Source of the DNA: B10-G9 sp963712165
GTDB taxonomy: Bacteria; Chloroflexota; Anaerolineae; Anaerolineales; UBA11858
Direction: 5' to 3'
NCBI GenBank assembly: GCA_963712165.1
Contig: CAVQGY010000005.1
Location: forward strand, 248,001-312,000
DNA length: 64,000 nt
Position 1 is the stretch's first letter; every line of letters begins with the position of its first letter. The translations under genes were made by a program, and so were the position numbers. The notes under the pieces are model-generated. The model saw only the letters and a program-made list of their open reading frames with translations. It did not search any database and had not been told where the DNA came from. Shown piece by piece: positions 44,299-53,077 of this stretch.

Positions 44299-45837
44299 TT
44301 AGATGTGGAGGAGTTCCTTGATCTCGGGGAGCATCCAGGGAATGATCGATGCGGAGCAGACCAGCAAGTTGACCGAGGCGAATACCGCGGCTATGGTTGG
44401 TGACCCCGGGCTACCCAGAAAATAATTGAGGATCAGGCTTATCATAATGCCTGTAAGACTGGCTCCCAGGGCTCTCAGAAGCGTTTTCCCCACCTTTGGT
44501 GAGTAGGGCATCAATTTATGCAGGAGATAAAAAAGGAATAAGGCTTCCAACGAAAAAGCAAGTGAGTTGGCCAAACCGATCCCGGGAGCTCCCAACCAGT
44601 TTGAGAGGGGAATGGAAAAGATCAGGAAGGTTATCAGGGCAGCTCCGGACGCCATGAGGGGCGTTTTTGCGTTCTGGCGGGCATAAAACGCCCTGGATGC
44701 GACCTCAAGTAAGGAATGCCCCATCAAACCAACCAGGTATGCCCGGACTGTCCATAAGACCAGTTCGGTACCTGCCGGGTCAAAACCCAATAAGGCGATG
44801 ATCGGTTCTAGATTGAGCGCCAAAATCACGGCCAGCGGGATAGTCAGACCAGTGAGGATCCGGATGGCCTTTTCGAGGGTGGACCGGTAGCCAGGCACAT
44901 CCCCCCGGGAGATTTGTTGAGCGAGTGTGGGCAGCAGGGCGGTCCCCAGGGCAGTCCCCAGCAGTGATTCGGGTAACTGCATGAACAACCATCCATATAC
45001 CAGGGCAGTGACTGCCCCGGTAGGAAGCCTCGACGCTAAATTATCCTGGCTGATGAACACTGCCTGGATAAAAAACATTGTCATCACACGCGGCCCCATG
45101 AGCTTCAAAACCCGGAGGACACCAGGATCCCGAAGCTTAATATCTGCCTTCCACCTGAATCCAAACTTGAATAGGGCGGGGATCTGAATGAGCAAGAATA
45201 ATCCTGCCCCCAATATGACCCCGTAAACCAATCCATGAACGCCCAGGTTATAGGCCGGCAGTGTGATCGGTCCCAGTTGATAAGGTTCAGCCGGGGCCAG
45301 GATCATGATTCCAAAAAGAGAACCAATATCATACATGCTGGGGGCAAGAGCGGGTACTAGGAAGTGCTGCTGGGCCTGTAATCCGGAAATTGCCAATCCT
45401 CCCAGGGAAAAGAGCAGGGTTGCGATCAGATTGAGGCGCATCAGATCACTGACCAGTTCCTGCTGCTCTATTCCAAAACCGGGTGCGATGCCGATCTCCG
45501 AGCTGACAAGCCTGCTGGCATTGAGGGCAATGAGAATCGATACCAGTGCGGTTACCAAGAAAACGCCATTGGCGACCCTTGAAAAGAGCAGCCACATCTC
45601 AGATTTTGGTTTGGATTCCCGGTATTCAGCCAGAACAGGGATAAGAGCCATAGCCAAAGCGCCCCCAGAGATGAGTGCAAAAATCAGATCGGGAATATTA
45701 TTGGCTGCATTAAAAGCATCCAGTTCTGTAGAGAGACTGAAAGTCCGTGCAATCAGCACATTGCGCACGAATCCCAAGACTTTTTCAAGGCCAAAGAACA
45801 CAGCAATGATCAGTGTGGAGCGGGCGATATGTTTCAT
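44299..45837 (-). CDS. murJ: lipid II flippase MurJ
   Basis: 512 residues from the ATG at 45837, where MKHIARSTLIIAVFFGLEKVLGFVRN gives the family N-terminus. The frame stays open 79 codons upstream, but that stretch is a translation of the GGACCGA repeat array and should be excluded. Fourteen or so membrane helices, with FNAANNIPDLIFALISGGALAMALIPVLAEY and ESLLGTALGTALLPTLAQQ, fit MurJ (MviN). It moves the peptidoglycan precursor across the inner membrane. Confidence 0.92.
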   Translation of the reverse strand: MKHIARSTLIIAVFFGLEKVLGFVRNVLIARTFSLSTELDAFNAANNIPDLIFALISGGALAMALIPVLAEYRESKPKSEMWLLFSRVANGVFLVTALVSILIALNASRLVSSEIGIAPGFGIEQQELVSDLMRLNLIATLLFSLGGLAISGLQAQQHFLVPALAPSMYDIGSLFGIMILAPAEPYQLGPITLPAYNLGVHGLVYGVILGAGLFLLIQIPALFKFGFRWKADIKLRDPGVLRVLKLMGPRVMTMFFIQAVFISQDNLASRLPTGAVTALVYGWLFMQLPESLLGTALGTALLPTLAQQISRGDVPGYRSTLEKAIRILTGLTIPLAVILALNLEPIIALLGFDPAGTELVLWTVRAYLVGLMGHSLLEVASRAFYARQNAKTPLMASGAALITFLIFSIPLSNWLGAPGIGLANSLAFSLEALFLFYLLHKLMPYSPKVGKTLLRALGASLTGIMISLILNYFLGSPGSPTIAAVFASVNLLVCSASIIPWMLPEIKELLHI

Positions 45838-45890
45838 GATGGCAGTATAGCATAGGTAGGACATATTAAACTGATTGTGATCTGCAAGAA

Positions 45891-45972
45891 GGGACGGAAG
45901 GAGGGCGGAATTAGGTCCGAGGAGGACCGAAATTGGACGGCTAAAGGACCGAATAGGGACGGAAGAAGAATC
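45891..45972. repeat. left array of GGACCGA-like units
   Basis: About seven imperfect copies of GGACCGAA (variants GGACGGAA, GGGCGGAA, GGTCCGAG, GGACGGCT) spaced 10-12 bases apart. It lies between murJ and the four-helix-bundle gene and is mirrored by a reverse-complement array on the other side of that gene. No spacer pattern of a CRISPR is present. Confidence 0.7.
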
Positions 45973-46057
45973 GATGGGAACTGAGTTACCTGATTTGTAA
46001 AACCAGATAACTCTGGAAAAGAGATGTTGATCGGTATAAGATGCAATAAAGGGGGGA

Positions 46058-46420
46058 ATGATGGCAGAGTACAAATTCCAATCGTTAAAGGTGTATCAAT
46101 TAGGTTTGAAATACATCGATAAGATATATGATCTAAAAGATTGTTTGCCAATGGATGAGAAATATAACTTATCATCTCAATTAGTTCGTTCTGCCACTTC
46201 AATTGTGTTAAACATTGCTGAAGGATCTACTGGGCAATCAAATAAGGAGCAAATACGTTTCTTGAGATTCTCATTGAGGTCATTTATCGAGACTATTGCT
46301 TGTCTTGACTTGATTCAAAGGCGGAACTATTTGCACGCGAAAGATATCGCTGAAGCAAGATCAATTGGAAAGACTTTGTTTTATTGGATATTGAATCTCA
46401 AAAAATCTCTCGGTGAGTAG
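46058..46420 (+). CDS. four-helix-bundle protein (S23 / 23S rRNA intervening-sequence family)
   Basis: 120 residues with the family signature FQSLKVYQLGLKYIDKIYDL, PMDEKYNLSSQLVRSATSIVLNIAEGS, NKEQIRFLRFSLRSFIETIACLDL. These proteins were first seen in 23S rRNA intervening sequences and later found scattered in genomes; their role is unknown. The gene is AT-richer than its neighbours and sits precisely between two inverted repeat arrays, which suggests it moved in as a unit. GGGGGGAATG overlaps the ATG region. Confidence 0.88.
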   Translation: MMAEYKFQSLKVYQLGLKYIDKIYDLKDCLPMDEKYNLSSQLVRSATSIVLNIAEGSTGQSNKEQIRFLRFSLRSFIETIACLDLIQRRNYLHAKDIAEARSIGKTLFYWILNLKKSLGE

Positions 46421-46436
46421 TTCATCTGAACCGATC

Positions 46437-46541
46437 TGTCTCGGTCCGGTCGCGAAGCGACCATCGGTCCTCGTTCGGTCCATATTGATCCACCTTTGTC
46501 CTCTTTCAGCCCCGTCGATTCCTCTTCGGTCCATGACCTGT
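46437..46541. repeat. right array of TCGGTCC-like units (inverse of the left array)
   Basis: Repeated TCGGTCC, TTCGGTCC, TTTGTCC and TTCAGCCC units at 10-12 base spacing, the reverse complement of the array at 45891. Together the two form long imperfect terminal inverted repeats around the four-helix-bundle gene. A short palindrome GGTCGCGAAGCGACC lies inside. Confidence 0.68.
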
Positions 46542-46626
46542 TCTTTTTCCCTTCATCAGTGGTAAGATATAGCTGGATTTTATCCGGAGTTAGGGAGCAA
46601 TACTCACATAAGGTATAGATCAACTT

Positions 46627-47586
46627 ATGAAAATCGCACTGACAGGGTCCATCGCCTATGATTATCTGATGTCCTTTCCGGGGCATTTCCAGGAACATAT
46701 CCTGGCGGACAAACTGGATTCGATCAGCTTATCCTTTCTGGTTGATAAGATGGTTAAACGAAGGGGAGGGGTCGGCCCTAATATCGGTTACACCCTGGCC
46801 CTGCTGGGTGGCAGCCCGATCCTGTTCAGCACGGTAGGGCAGGATTTTGGCGATTATCGCTCCTGGCTGGAGGAGAAAGGTGTTGATACCAGTGGAGTCC
46901 AGGTTGTTGAAGATGATTTCACAGCCTCTTTCTTCGCCACCACGGACAGGAGCAACTGCCAGATCTCAAGTTTCTATCCTGGAGCAATGGCTCATGCCGA
47001 CCAGGTGAAATTGACTGAATGGAGGGGCGATCCGCTGGATCTGATCGTGATCTCTCCCACCGACCCGGGAGCGATGAACCAGTACATCGATGAGGCGGCC
47101 GAGCTCGGAATTCCCTATCTTTACGATCCTAGTCAGCAGACGGTACGCCTCTCAGGCGAGGAGCTGCGCAAGGGTGTGGAAAGGGCCTACGCACTCTTTG
47201 TTAATTATTATGAATTCTGCCTGATCGAAAAACATGCAGGATTATCTCTCGCTGATATCCAGGACCTGGTCGAGATCCTGGTCATCACCAAGGGTGAGGG
47301 CGGATCACTGATCTACTCAAGCGGGGAGGAAATCGAGGTTTCCCCGGTACCTCCGGCTGCCATAATTGACCCCACAGGCGTTGGAGACGCTTACCGGGGA
47401 GGTTTCCTGACCGGTTTGAGTTACCAGTTGGATCTGGAACTTTGCGGCCAGATCGGCGCTTTGGCAGCCTCATACTGCCTGGAAACAGATGGCCCCCAGA
47501 GTCATTCCTATACGCCTCAGGAGTTTATCGACCGCTTCAGACGTCATTTTGATGACAGCAAAAAACTGGATATTTTGTTGAAATAA
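46627..47586 (+). CDS. PfkB family sugar/nucleoside kinase, probable adenosine kinase
   Basis: 319 residues. The PfkB core is seen in GGVGPNIGYTLALLGG, VITKGEGGSLIYSSG and DPTGVGDAYRGGFLTGL, whose Asp is catalytic. The N-terminal GSIAYDYLMSFPGHFQEHIL resembles archaeal-type nucleoside kinases. The next gene is S-adenosylhomocysteinase, which produces adenosine, so phosphorylating adenosine is the most likely job; ribokinase-type activity cannot be excluded. The two genes are 60 bases apart on the same strand. Confidence 0.85.
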   Translation: MKIALTGSIAYDYLMSFPGHFQEHILADKLDSISLSFLVDKMVKRRGGVGPNIGYTLALLGGSPILFSTVGQDFGDYRSWLEEKGVDTSGVQVVEDDFTASFFATTDRSNCQISSFYPGAMAHADQVKLTEWRGDPLDLIVISPTDPGAMNQYIDEAAELGIPYLYDPSQQTVRLSGEELRKGVERAYALFVNYYEFCLIEKHAGLSLADIQDLVEILVITKGEGGSLIYSSGEEIEVSPVPPAAIIDPTGVGDAYRGGFLTGLSYQLDLELCGQIGALAASYCLETDGPQSHSYTPQEFIDRFRRHFDDSKKLDILLK

Positions 47587-47658
47587 CATCAATCCCCCTC
47601 CCGCACAGGCAGAAACACGCCGTGTAGAGTTCTTATTAAACAGTATTTGGAGACCACA

Positions 47659-48918
47659 ATGGAAAATTACGATATCAAGGATAAATCACAGGCGGAAGGC
47701 GGCCGGCGCCGTATCAAATGGGCTGAAAGGGAAATGCCTGTCTTGCGATCAATACATGAAAGATTTGTCAAGGAAAGGCCTTTCGAGAATATTCGCATGG
47801 CAGCTTGTCTCCATGTCACCACGGAAACAGCCAACCTGATGACAACCCTACAGGCAGGGGGGGCTGATGTAATATTGGTGGCTTCCAATCCGCTTTCGAC
47901 GCAGGATGATGTGGCCGCATCCCTGGTGATGCATAATGAGATTCCTGTCCATGCCATCAAGGGGGAGGATAACATCACCTACTACAAACACATCAACGCT
48001 GCCATTGATCATAAACCTCATATCACAATGGACGATGGCGCGGATGTGGTCAGTACCCTTCATAAAGATCGGCGGGAGAACCTTAAGGATGTGATCGGGG
48101 GTACGGAAGAGACAACGACAGGGGTGATCCGTTTGCGGGCAATGGCGGAGGATGGCGCACTGGCGTTCCCGGTTGTGGCAGTAAACGATGCGATGACCAA
48201 GCACCTTTTTGATAACCGTTACGGAACCGGGCAGTCCACCATGGATGGGATCATCCGGGCGACCAATCTCTTGATCGCTGGGAAGGTCTTTGTGATTGGC
48301 GGGTACGGATGGTGTGCCAGGGGTCTGGCCATGCGGGCCCGTGGAATGGGCGCAAATGTGATCGTGACAGAGATCGACCCCTTAAAAGCACTGGAAGCGG
48401 TGATGGATGGATTCCGGGTCATGCCCATGATCGAGGCTGCTCCTATCGGAGATATTTTCTGCACCCTTACAGGAGACCTGCATGTGCTTGATAAACATCA
48501 TTTTGAAGCCATGAAGGATGGAGCGATCATCTCCAACTCAGGACACTTTAACGTTGAGATCAATATCCCGGCTTTAGAGGATTTGGCAGAGGAAAAGATC
48601 CGCGTTCGACCAATGATCGACCAGTATCTGATGGCAGACGGTCGCCGCCTGAACTTATTGGCTGAAGGCCGCCTGGTCAACCTGGCTGCGGCAGAAGGAC
48701 ATCCTTCGAGTGTGATGGATATGTCCTTTGCTAACCAGGCTCTCAGCGCTGAATATATGGTTAAAAATGCTGACAAGCTCAAGAATCAGGTTTATCCAGT
48801 ACCGGATGAGATCGATGCAGAGATCGCCCGCCTGAAACTGGAATCCATGGAAATCGATATCGATGTCCTGACCCCAGAACAGACCAAATACCTGAGTTCC
48901 TGGCAAGAAGGCACATAA
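47659..48918 (+). CDS. ahcY: adenosylhomocysteinase
   Basis: 419 residues from the ATG at 47659 with GGAG six bases upstream. Substrate-site motifs MAACLHVTTETANLMTTLQAGGA, DDGADVV and EETTTGVIRL and the NAD site GYGWCARGLAMRARGMGANVIVTEIDP are present, as are NSGHFNVEI and LVNLAAAEGHPSSVMDMSFANQ. It splits S-adenosylhomocysteine into homocysteine and adenosine, keeping methylation going. It lacks the long insert of proteobacterial enzymes. A terminator follows. Confidence 0.96.
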   Translation: MENYDIKDKSQAEGGRRRIKWAEREMPVLRSIHERFVKERPFENIRMAACLHVTTETANLMTTLQAGGADVILVASNPLSTQDDVAASLVMHNEIPVHAIKGEDNITYYKHINAAIDHKPHITMDDGADVVSTLHKDRRENLKDVIGGTEETTTGVIRLRAMAEDGALAFPVVAVNDAMTKHLFDNRYGTGQSTMDGIIRATNLLIAGKVFVIGGYGWCARGLAMRARGMGANVIVTEIDPLKALEAVMDGFRVMPMIEAAPIGDIFCTLTGDLHVLDKHHFEAMKDGAIISNSGHFNVEINIPALEDLAEEKIRVRPMIDQYLMADGRRLNLLAEGRLVNLAAAEGHPSSVMDMSFANQALSAEYMVKNADKLKNQVYPVPDEIDAEIARLKLESMEIDIDVLTPEQTKYLSSWQEGT

Positions 48919-48936
48919 AAATTCCCTTCAATGTAC

Positions 48937-48968
48937 AAGAAGCGGGATCCTCAAGGATCCCGCTTCTT
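48937..48968 (+). terminator. intrinsic terminator after ahcY
   Basis: AAGAAGCGGGATCCT and AGGATCCCGCTTCTT pair perfectly over 15 bases with a two-base centre, 18 bases after the ahcY stop, ending in a short T-rich stretch. Confidence 0.82.
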
Positions 48969-49093
48969 TCATAATAAAGATATCTTTGTATAAAACTCCT
49001 GGAGCGGGTACAATCTGAGTAATCTTCACGCTATTTTCATTTGAGTGCCTATTTACAGTTGTCCACTCAATTTATCAGTTAAGTGAGGTGTTT

Positions 49094-50131
49094 ATGACTG
49101 AGCTTTCCAGAAAGAATTTTATCCGTTTTCTGGCCGCCAGCCTGGGTTCTTTAGGGGGCCTCTACCTGGCAGGTTGCCTCAATCAAGACAAACTTCTATC
49201 CAGGGCAATATCCCCTGATAAGATCTCACCTACGGCTTTTTTGCCAGATCCAACAGATACTGCGGAACCAACCGCTACGGATGAAGCCACGGAAACCCCC
49301 GCCCCAACACCTACCACAACTCCCCCAGACCTGGCAGTTGCCAGAAATGGAACAGAAGATGAGATGGTCAGAGCGGCTATTAAGGCATTGGGGGGTATAG
49401 GGCAGTTCGTAAAGCCTGGCGATGTGGTGGTTGTGAAACCGAATATCTGTGTGGCTTATCACACGTATGAATATGCTGCGACAACCAACCCCTGGATTGT
49501 TGGTGCGATCGTAAAATTAGCTGTGGAGGCTGGCGCAAAAACAGTCAAAGTGATGGATTACCCATTCGGAGGCACTGCCGAGCAGGCCTATTACAAAAGT
49601 GGAATCCAGCAAGAAGTCCAGAAAGCTGGCGGCAAGATGGTTGTGATGACCGGTGTTAAATTTGTGAAGACTGACATACCAAGAGGGAAAAGCCTGAAAT
49701 CGGCCCGGATTTTCGACGATGTGCTGCGAGCGGATGTGCTGATCAATGTGCCGATCGCCAAAAACCACAGTCTGGCTATCTTAACTTTAGCCATGAAGAA
49801 CCTGATGGGGGTGATTTATAACAGAGAAGGATTGCATGCCAATCTCGGCCAGCGCCTGGCAGATCTCAGCACCCGGGTGCCCTCTCAATTGGTGATTGTT
49901 GACGCTGTTCGCATGCTGATGGCGGGTGGACCCTCAGGCGGGGATCTTGCTAATGTGAGAAAAGCCAATACCATTATCGCCTCTACGGATATTGTCGCCG
50001 CAGACAGTTATGCCGCGACCCTTTTCGGATATCAGCCAAACCAGCTGGCGTATATCAACAAAGGGGCAGAGATGGGATTGGGGGTAAAAGATCTGAGCCA
50101 GCTGCGTATTGAGGAAATTTCCCTTGGCTGA
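49094..50131 (+). CDS. DUF362 domain protein, exported
   Basis: 345 residues from ATG 49094 (a GTG two codons earlier is also open). The N-terminus SRKNFIRFLAASLGSLGGLYLAGC looks like an export signal with a lipobox-like LAGC; no twin arginine. A Thr/Pro linker precedes the DUF362 core: GDVVVVKPNICVAYH, DYPFGGTAEQAYYKSGI, NVPIAKNHSLAILTLAMKNLMGVI. The gene overlaps the polyferredoxin gene by 23 bases, and DUF362 proteins are often encoded with ferredoxin domains, so they may form one electron-transfer unit. Its own cysteines do not form iron-sulfur motifs. Confidence 0.82.
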   Translation: MTELSRKNFIRFLAASLGSLGGLYLAGCLNQDKLLSRAISPDKISPTAFLPDPTDTAEPTATDEATETPAPTPTTTPPDLAVARNGTEDEMVRAAIKALGGIGQFVKPGDVVVVKPNICVAYHTYEYAATTNPWIVGAIVKLAVEAGAKTVKVMDYPFGGTAEQAYYKSGIQQEVQKAGGKMVVMTGVKFVKTDIPRGKSLKSARIFDDVLRADVLINVPIAKNHSLAILTLAMKNLMGVIYNREGLHANLGQRLADLSTRVPSQLVIVDAVRMLMAGGPSGGDLANVRKANTIIASTDIVAADSYAATLFGYQPNQLAYINKGAEMGLGVKDLSQLRIEEISLG

Positions 50132-51737
50132 CAGGAAGAGACAACGACCTCCTAAGCTATCTCCGGATAACTGGCTGAGGCTCAGAAAGGTCAGCCAGGC
50201 CATTTTCCTGTTCCTGTTCCTGGTGGTTTTTCTTTGGTCGAGGCGAGAATTCTATCTTAACCCCTCCCTGGAATCGGGAGTCAAGGAAACGCTGGTCAAT
50301 TTGCCCTTGCAGCTCGATCCCCTGGCAATGCTGGCTCAATCGATCGCCAGCAGGGTGCTCCTGCCTGGCACCCTCCTGGCGTTGTTGACCATTGGAATCA
50401 GCTTATTGCTCGGCAGGGTCTGGTGCGGTTGGTTTTGCCCTGTAGGCACCGTCTTGGACTGGATCCCACTGCGAAGCCGGAAAATAAAATCCCCCGCGGT
50501 TTCCGAGAAATTACGCGGTACCAAATACGTCCTGCTTCTGATGATCCTCTTGGCAGCCATTCTGGGTAATTTGAGCTTGATGATCCTGGATCCCTTGACC
50601 ATTGGCTATCGAACGCTGACAGCCGCGGTTTGGCCGATATTAGATAAAGTTATCACGGCCGTTGAATTGGTTTTGTTCAAAGTTCCTTTTTTAGCCCCGG
50701 CAGTGGGTGGTTTTGACAGCCTGATCCGACCGGTCATCTTTCCTGCTCATCCCGCAGTTTATCGTTTTGGTTGGCTCTACGGAGGCTTTTTTCTTGTCCT
50801 GGTCGCCTTAAACGCTCTTGCACCGCGCTTCTGGTGCCGATATCTCTGTCCATTGGGAGGCCTGTTGGGTATCTGTGGAAAGTTCAGCCTGGTCCATTGT
50901 GAGATATCCGAAAGCTGCTCGCAATGCGGATCCTGCATGCCCACATGTCCAACTGGTGCGATCCAGCAGGGGGATCATGTGTATTGTGATCCGGGAGAAT
51001 GCACCATGTGCATGGCCTGCGCTGTGGATTGTCCCACGGATCAAGTCAGCTTCCCAGCAAAAACCTCTCAGTTCCTGCAGCAGCCCTATGATATCGATCG
51101 TCGGAAAGCCTTGTTCTCCCTGGGAGCAACGGCAGTTGGCGTTGGATTGCTTGAGAGCAAATTGATCGACAAGACCCCTTCCCCGAAAATGATCCGTCCC
51201 CCGGGAGTGATCAATCAAGATCTGCTCAGTACTTGCATTCGCTGTGGGGAATGCAGTACAGTTTGCCCAACAAATGCCATTCAAATGGCGGTATTCGAGG
51301 GTGGTGTGGAAGGTTTCTGGACCCCTGTTCTTGTGCCCAGGATCGGTTACTGTGATTTTTCCTGTAATGCCTGTGGTCAGGTATGCCCTGTAGAAGCGAT
51401 CCCACCTTTAACGTTGGATGCAAAGCGCGAACAAGTGATCGGGAAAGCGGAGATTGACCGGGCTCGCTGCCTTCCCTGGGTGGATGATCAAGAATGTATC
51501 GTTTGTGAGGAAATGTGCCCGATCGCTGATAAAGCGATCACGCTGGAGATTTTTTATATCAGAAAGGAAGAGGGGGAGATCATCGCGCTCCAGCGGCCCC
51601 AAGTCATCCCTCATCTGTGTATCGGCTGTGGTATTTGTGAATACAAATGCCCTGTAGAAGGCTTGGCCGCCATCCAGGTCACTACTCATGAGGGGAAACA
51701 CGCCGGTAAGGGACATCAACGAGGGAAAGGAACCTAG
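50109..51737 (+). CDS. membrane-bound 4Fe-4S polyferredoxin (NapH/MauM-like)
   Basis: 542 residues; the TTG at 50109 or 50124 is the start. Four to five membrane helices hold the NapH motif WCGWFCPVGT and FWCRYLCPLGG. Four ferredoxin-type CxxCxxCxxxCP clusters then follow: CSQCGSCMPTCPTGAI, CTMCMACAVDCP, CIRCGECSTVCPTNAI and CIGCGICEYKCPVEG, plus CNACGQVCP and CIVCEEMCP. It likely passes electrons between the membrane and a soluble or outer partner. Overlap with the DUF362 gene suggests a joint complex. Confidence 0.88.
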   Translation: MRKFPLADRKRQRPPKLSPDNWLRLRKVSQAIFLFLFLVVFLWSRREFYLNPSLESGVKETLVNLPLQLDPLAMLAQSIASRVLLPGTLLALLTIGISLLLGRVWCGWFCPVGTVLDWIPLRSRKIKSPAVSEKLRGTKYVLLLMILLAAILGNLSLMILDPLTIGYRTLTAAVWPILDKVITAVELVLFKVPFLAPAVGGFDSLIRPVIFPAHPAVYRFGWLYGGFFLVLVALNALAPRFWCRYLCPLGGLLGICGKFSLVHCEISESCSQCGSCMPTCPTGAIQQGDHVYCDPGECTMCMACAVDCPTDQVSFPAKTSQFLQQPYDIDRRKALFSLGATAVGVGLLESKLIDKTPSPKMIRPPGVINQDLLSTCIRCGECSTVCPTNAIQMAVFEGGVEGFWTPVLVPRIGYCDFSCNACGQVCPVEAIPPLTLDAKREQVIGKAEIDRARCLPWVDDQECIVCEEMCPIADKAITLEIFYIRKEEGEIIALQRPQVIPHLCIGCGICEYKCPVEGLAAIQVTTHEGKHAGKGHQRGKGT

Positions 51738-51773
51738 GCTGCCCCCAGGCTTGGCTGGATGAGATTTCAGTTA

Positions 51774-52764
51774 TCAATCCAGGGAGATAAACACCTTTCC
51801 AAAACCAAAAACTTCAGCATCAAAAACAAAAACCAGACCTGAAGAATCTTGTGGTACCTGGAAACCAATTTGCCCCCGGACATATTCGCCTGGCTGCAGT
51901 TCATCATCTGGTAGTCCGGCATCCAGGAGAGATTGAGCTCCCAGGTGGAAGGTATATTTCTGGCCAGTGTCGTCTTTGAGATACATCTGCACAACGCTGG
52001 TTATTTCCTTTACAGTGCTTCCCTGGTTCTCGACCTGGATATCTATCGCCCGCGAATTGATAACCACTTTTCGGTTTTACGATCTCAGTCCCGGCAGGGT
52101 AACTGACACCAAGTACCTGGATCACCATATCGCTGATCTGGATCAGATCCCCAACCTGATAGATATCCAGGGATGGGATCAGATTCAGGTCCTGGGGAGG
52201 ATCCATCGCTATTGGAACCGGGCCCAGATTCACAGAGACTTCTCCATAACCGAGCAGATTGGCTTCGTAAACAAAAGTGAAACCGACCAGATCCTCCGGG
52301 ACCTGGAATCCCACTTTGCCCCGGACGATCTCGCCTGGATTGATCTCCCCATTGGGTTGATTGCTGCCGCTGGCCAGGTTGGCCTTTCCGTTGATATTGA
52401 ATTTCACGCCTGAAGGGGATTTGAGCGACATTTGGAAAACCGGTGAGCTATTAAAGGATTTTTCGCCCTGATTGGCTATCATCAGATCCACTACAAGATA
52501 TTTCTTTCCCTCTTCAGGAGGATTGAAGTCGCCACCCGGAGGTTGATCCCAACCTAGCACAACCAGAACAGCATCGTTAATGCTGATAATATCCCCTATT
52601 TCATATATGAGCTCTTGTTGTATCCGGCTGGCACTTTCTGGGTCTGGTTGGCTGGAGGGGTCCAGCGCCCCGATCTTTTGTGGCTGCGGTTCAGCCTGAC
52701 AACCTGCCAGGCAGACCATCAAGCAGATGGCAAGTATTATCAGTACGTATCGCTGCATTTTCAT
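51774..52764 (-). pseudogene. lipoprotein with two DUF4352-like domains, broken by a one-base frameshift
   Basis: The frame from 52764 has a lipobox (LAGC), a first DUF4352-type domain (YEIGDIISINDAVLVVLGW, YLVVDLMIANQGEKSF, GKVGFQVPEDLVGFTFVYE) and the beginning of a second (YQVGDLIQISDMVIQVLGV), then leaves the frame after SGYQFA. The rest of the second domain, AIDIQVENQGSTVKEITSV through GQIGFQVPQDSSGLVFVFD, is in the next frame and ends at 51774. Removing one G of the GGG at 52049-52051 restores G-Y-Q-F-A-A-I-D-I-Q. Such domains bind partners outside the cell; the role is unknown. Confidence 0.78.
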
Positions 52765-53077
52765 AAAGCTACCCTCATAGCTACACGGGCTGGTAATTGT
52801 TCATTAATGGGTATGGAATGAGTCTATAGTAGTACAGATTTTACTATGGAGAAGTTTAACATCAATTTACAGTCTGGACAGGTAGGGATAGAAAGATGGA
52901 ATTTTCATTTATAATCACCAAAACAAGAAAATCAAGGCCAATTAGGGGACCTGGGTAGATCATTTTACCCCTCCTGAATGTGGTAAAATCTCTCCCCAAA
53001 GGAATGAGGTTGTCTAGACAACATCACTTATACTGCTCTGTATCAACACCTGCAAGGATTTGTTGCTGGAGATGATA

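Noticed and set aside
45838..46074. 79-codon N-terminal extension of MurJ
   Set aside because: It is a translation of the GGACCGA array; the family N-terminus begins at the later ATG.
45891..46541. Possible CRISPR arrays
   Set aside because: Units are short, degenerate and 10-12 bases apart with no spacers, and no cas gene is present.
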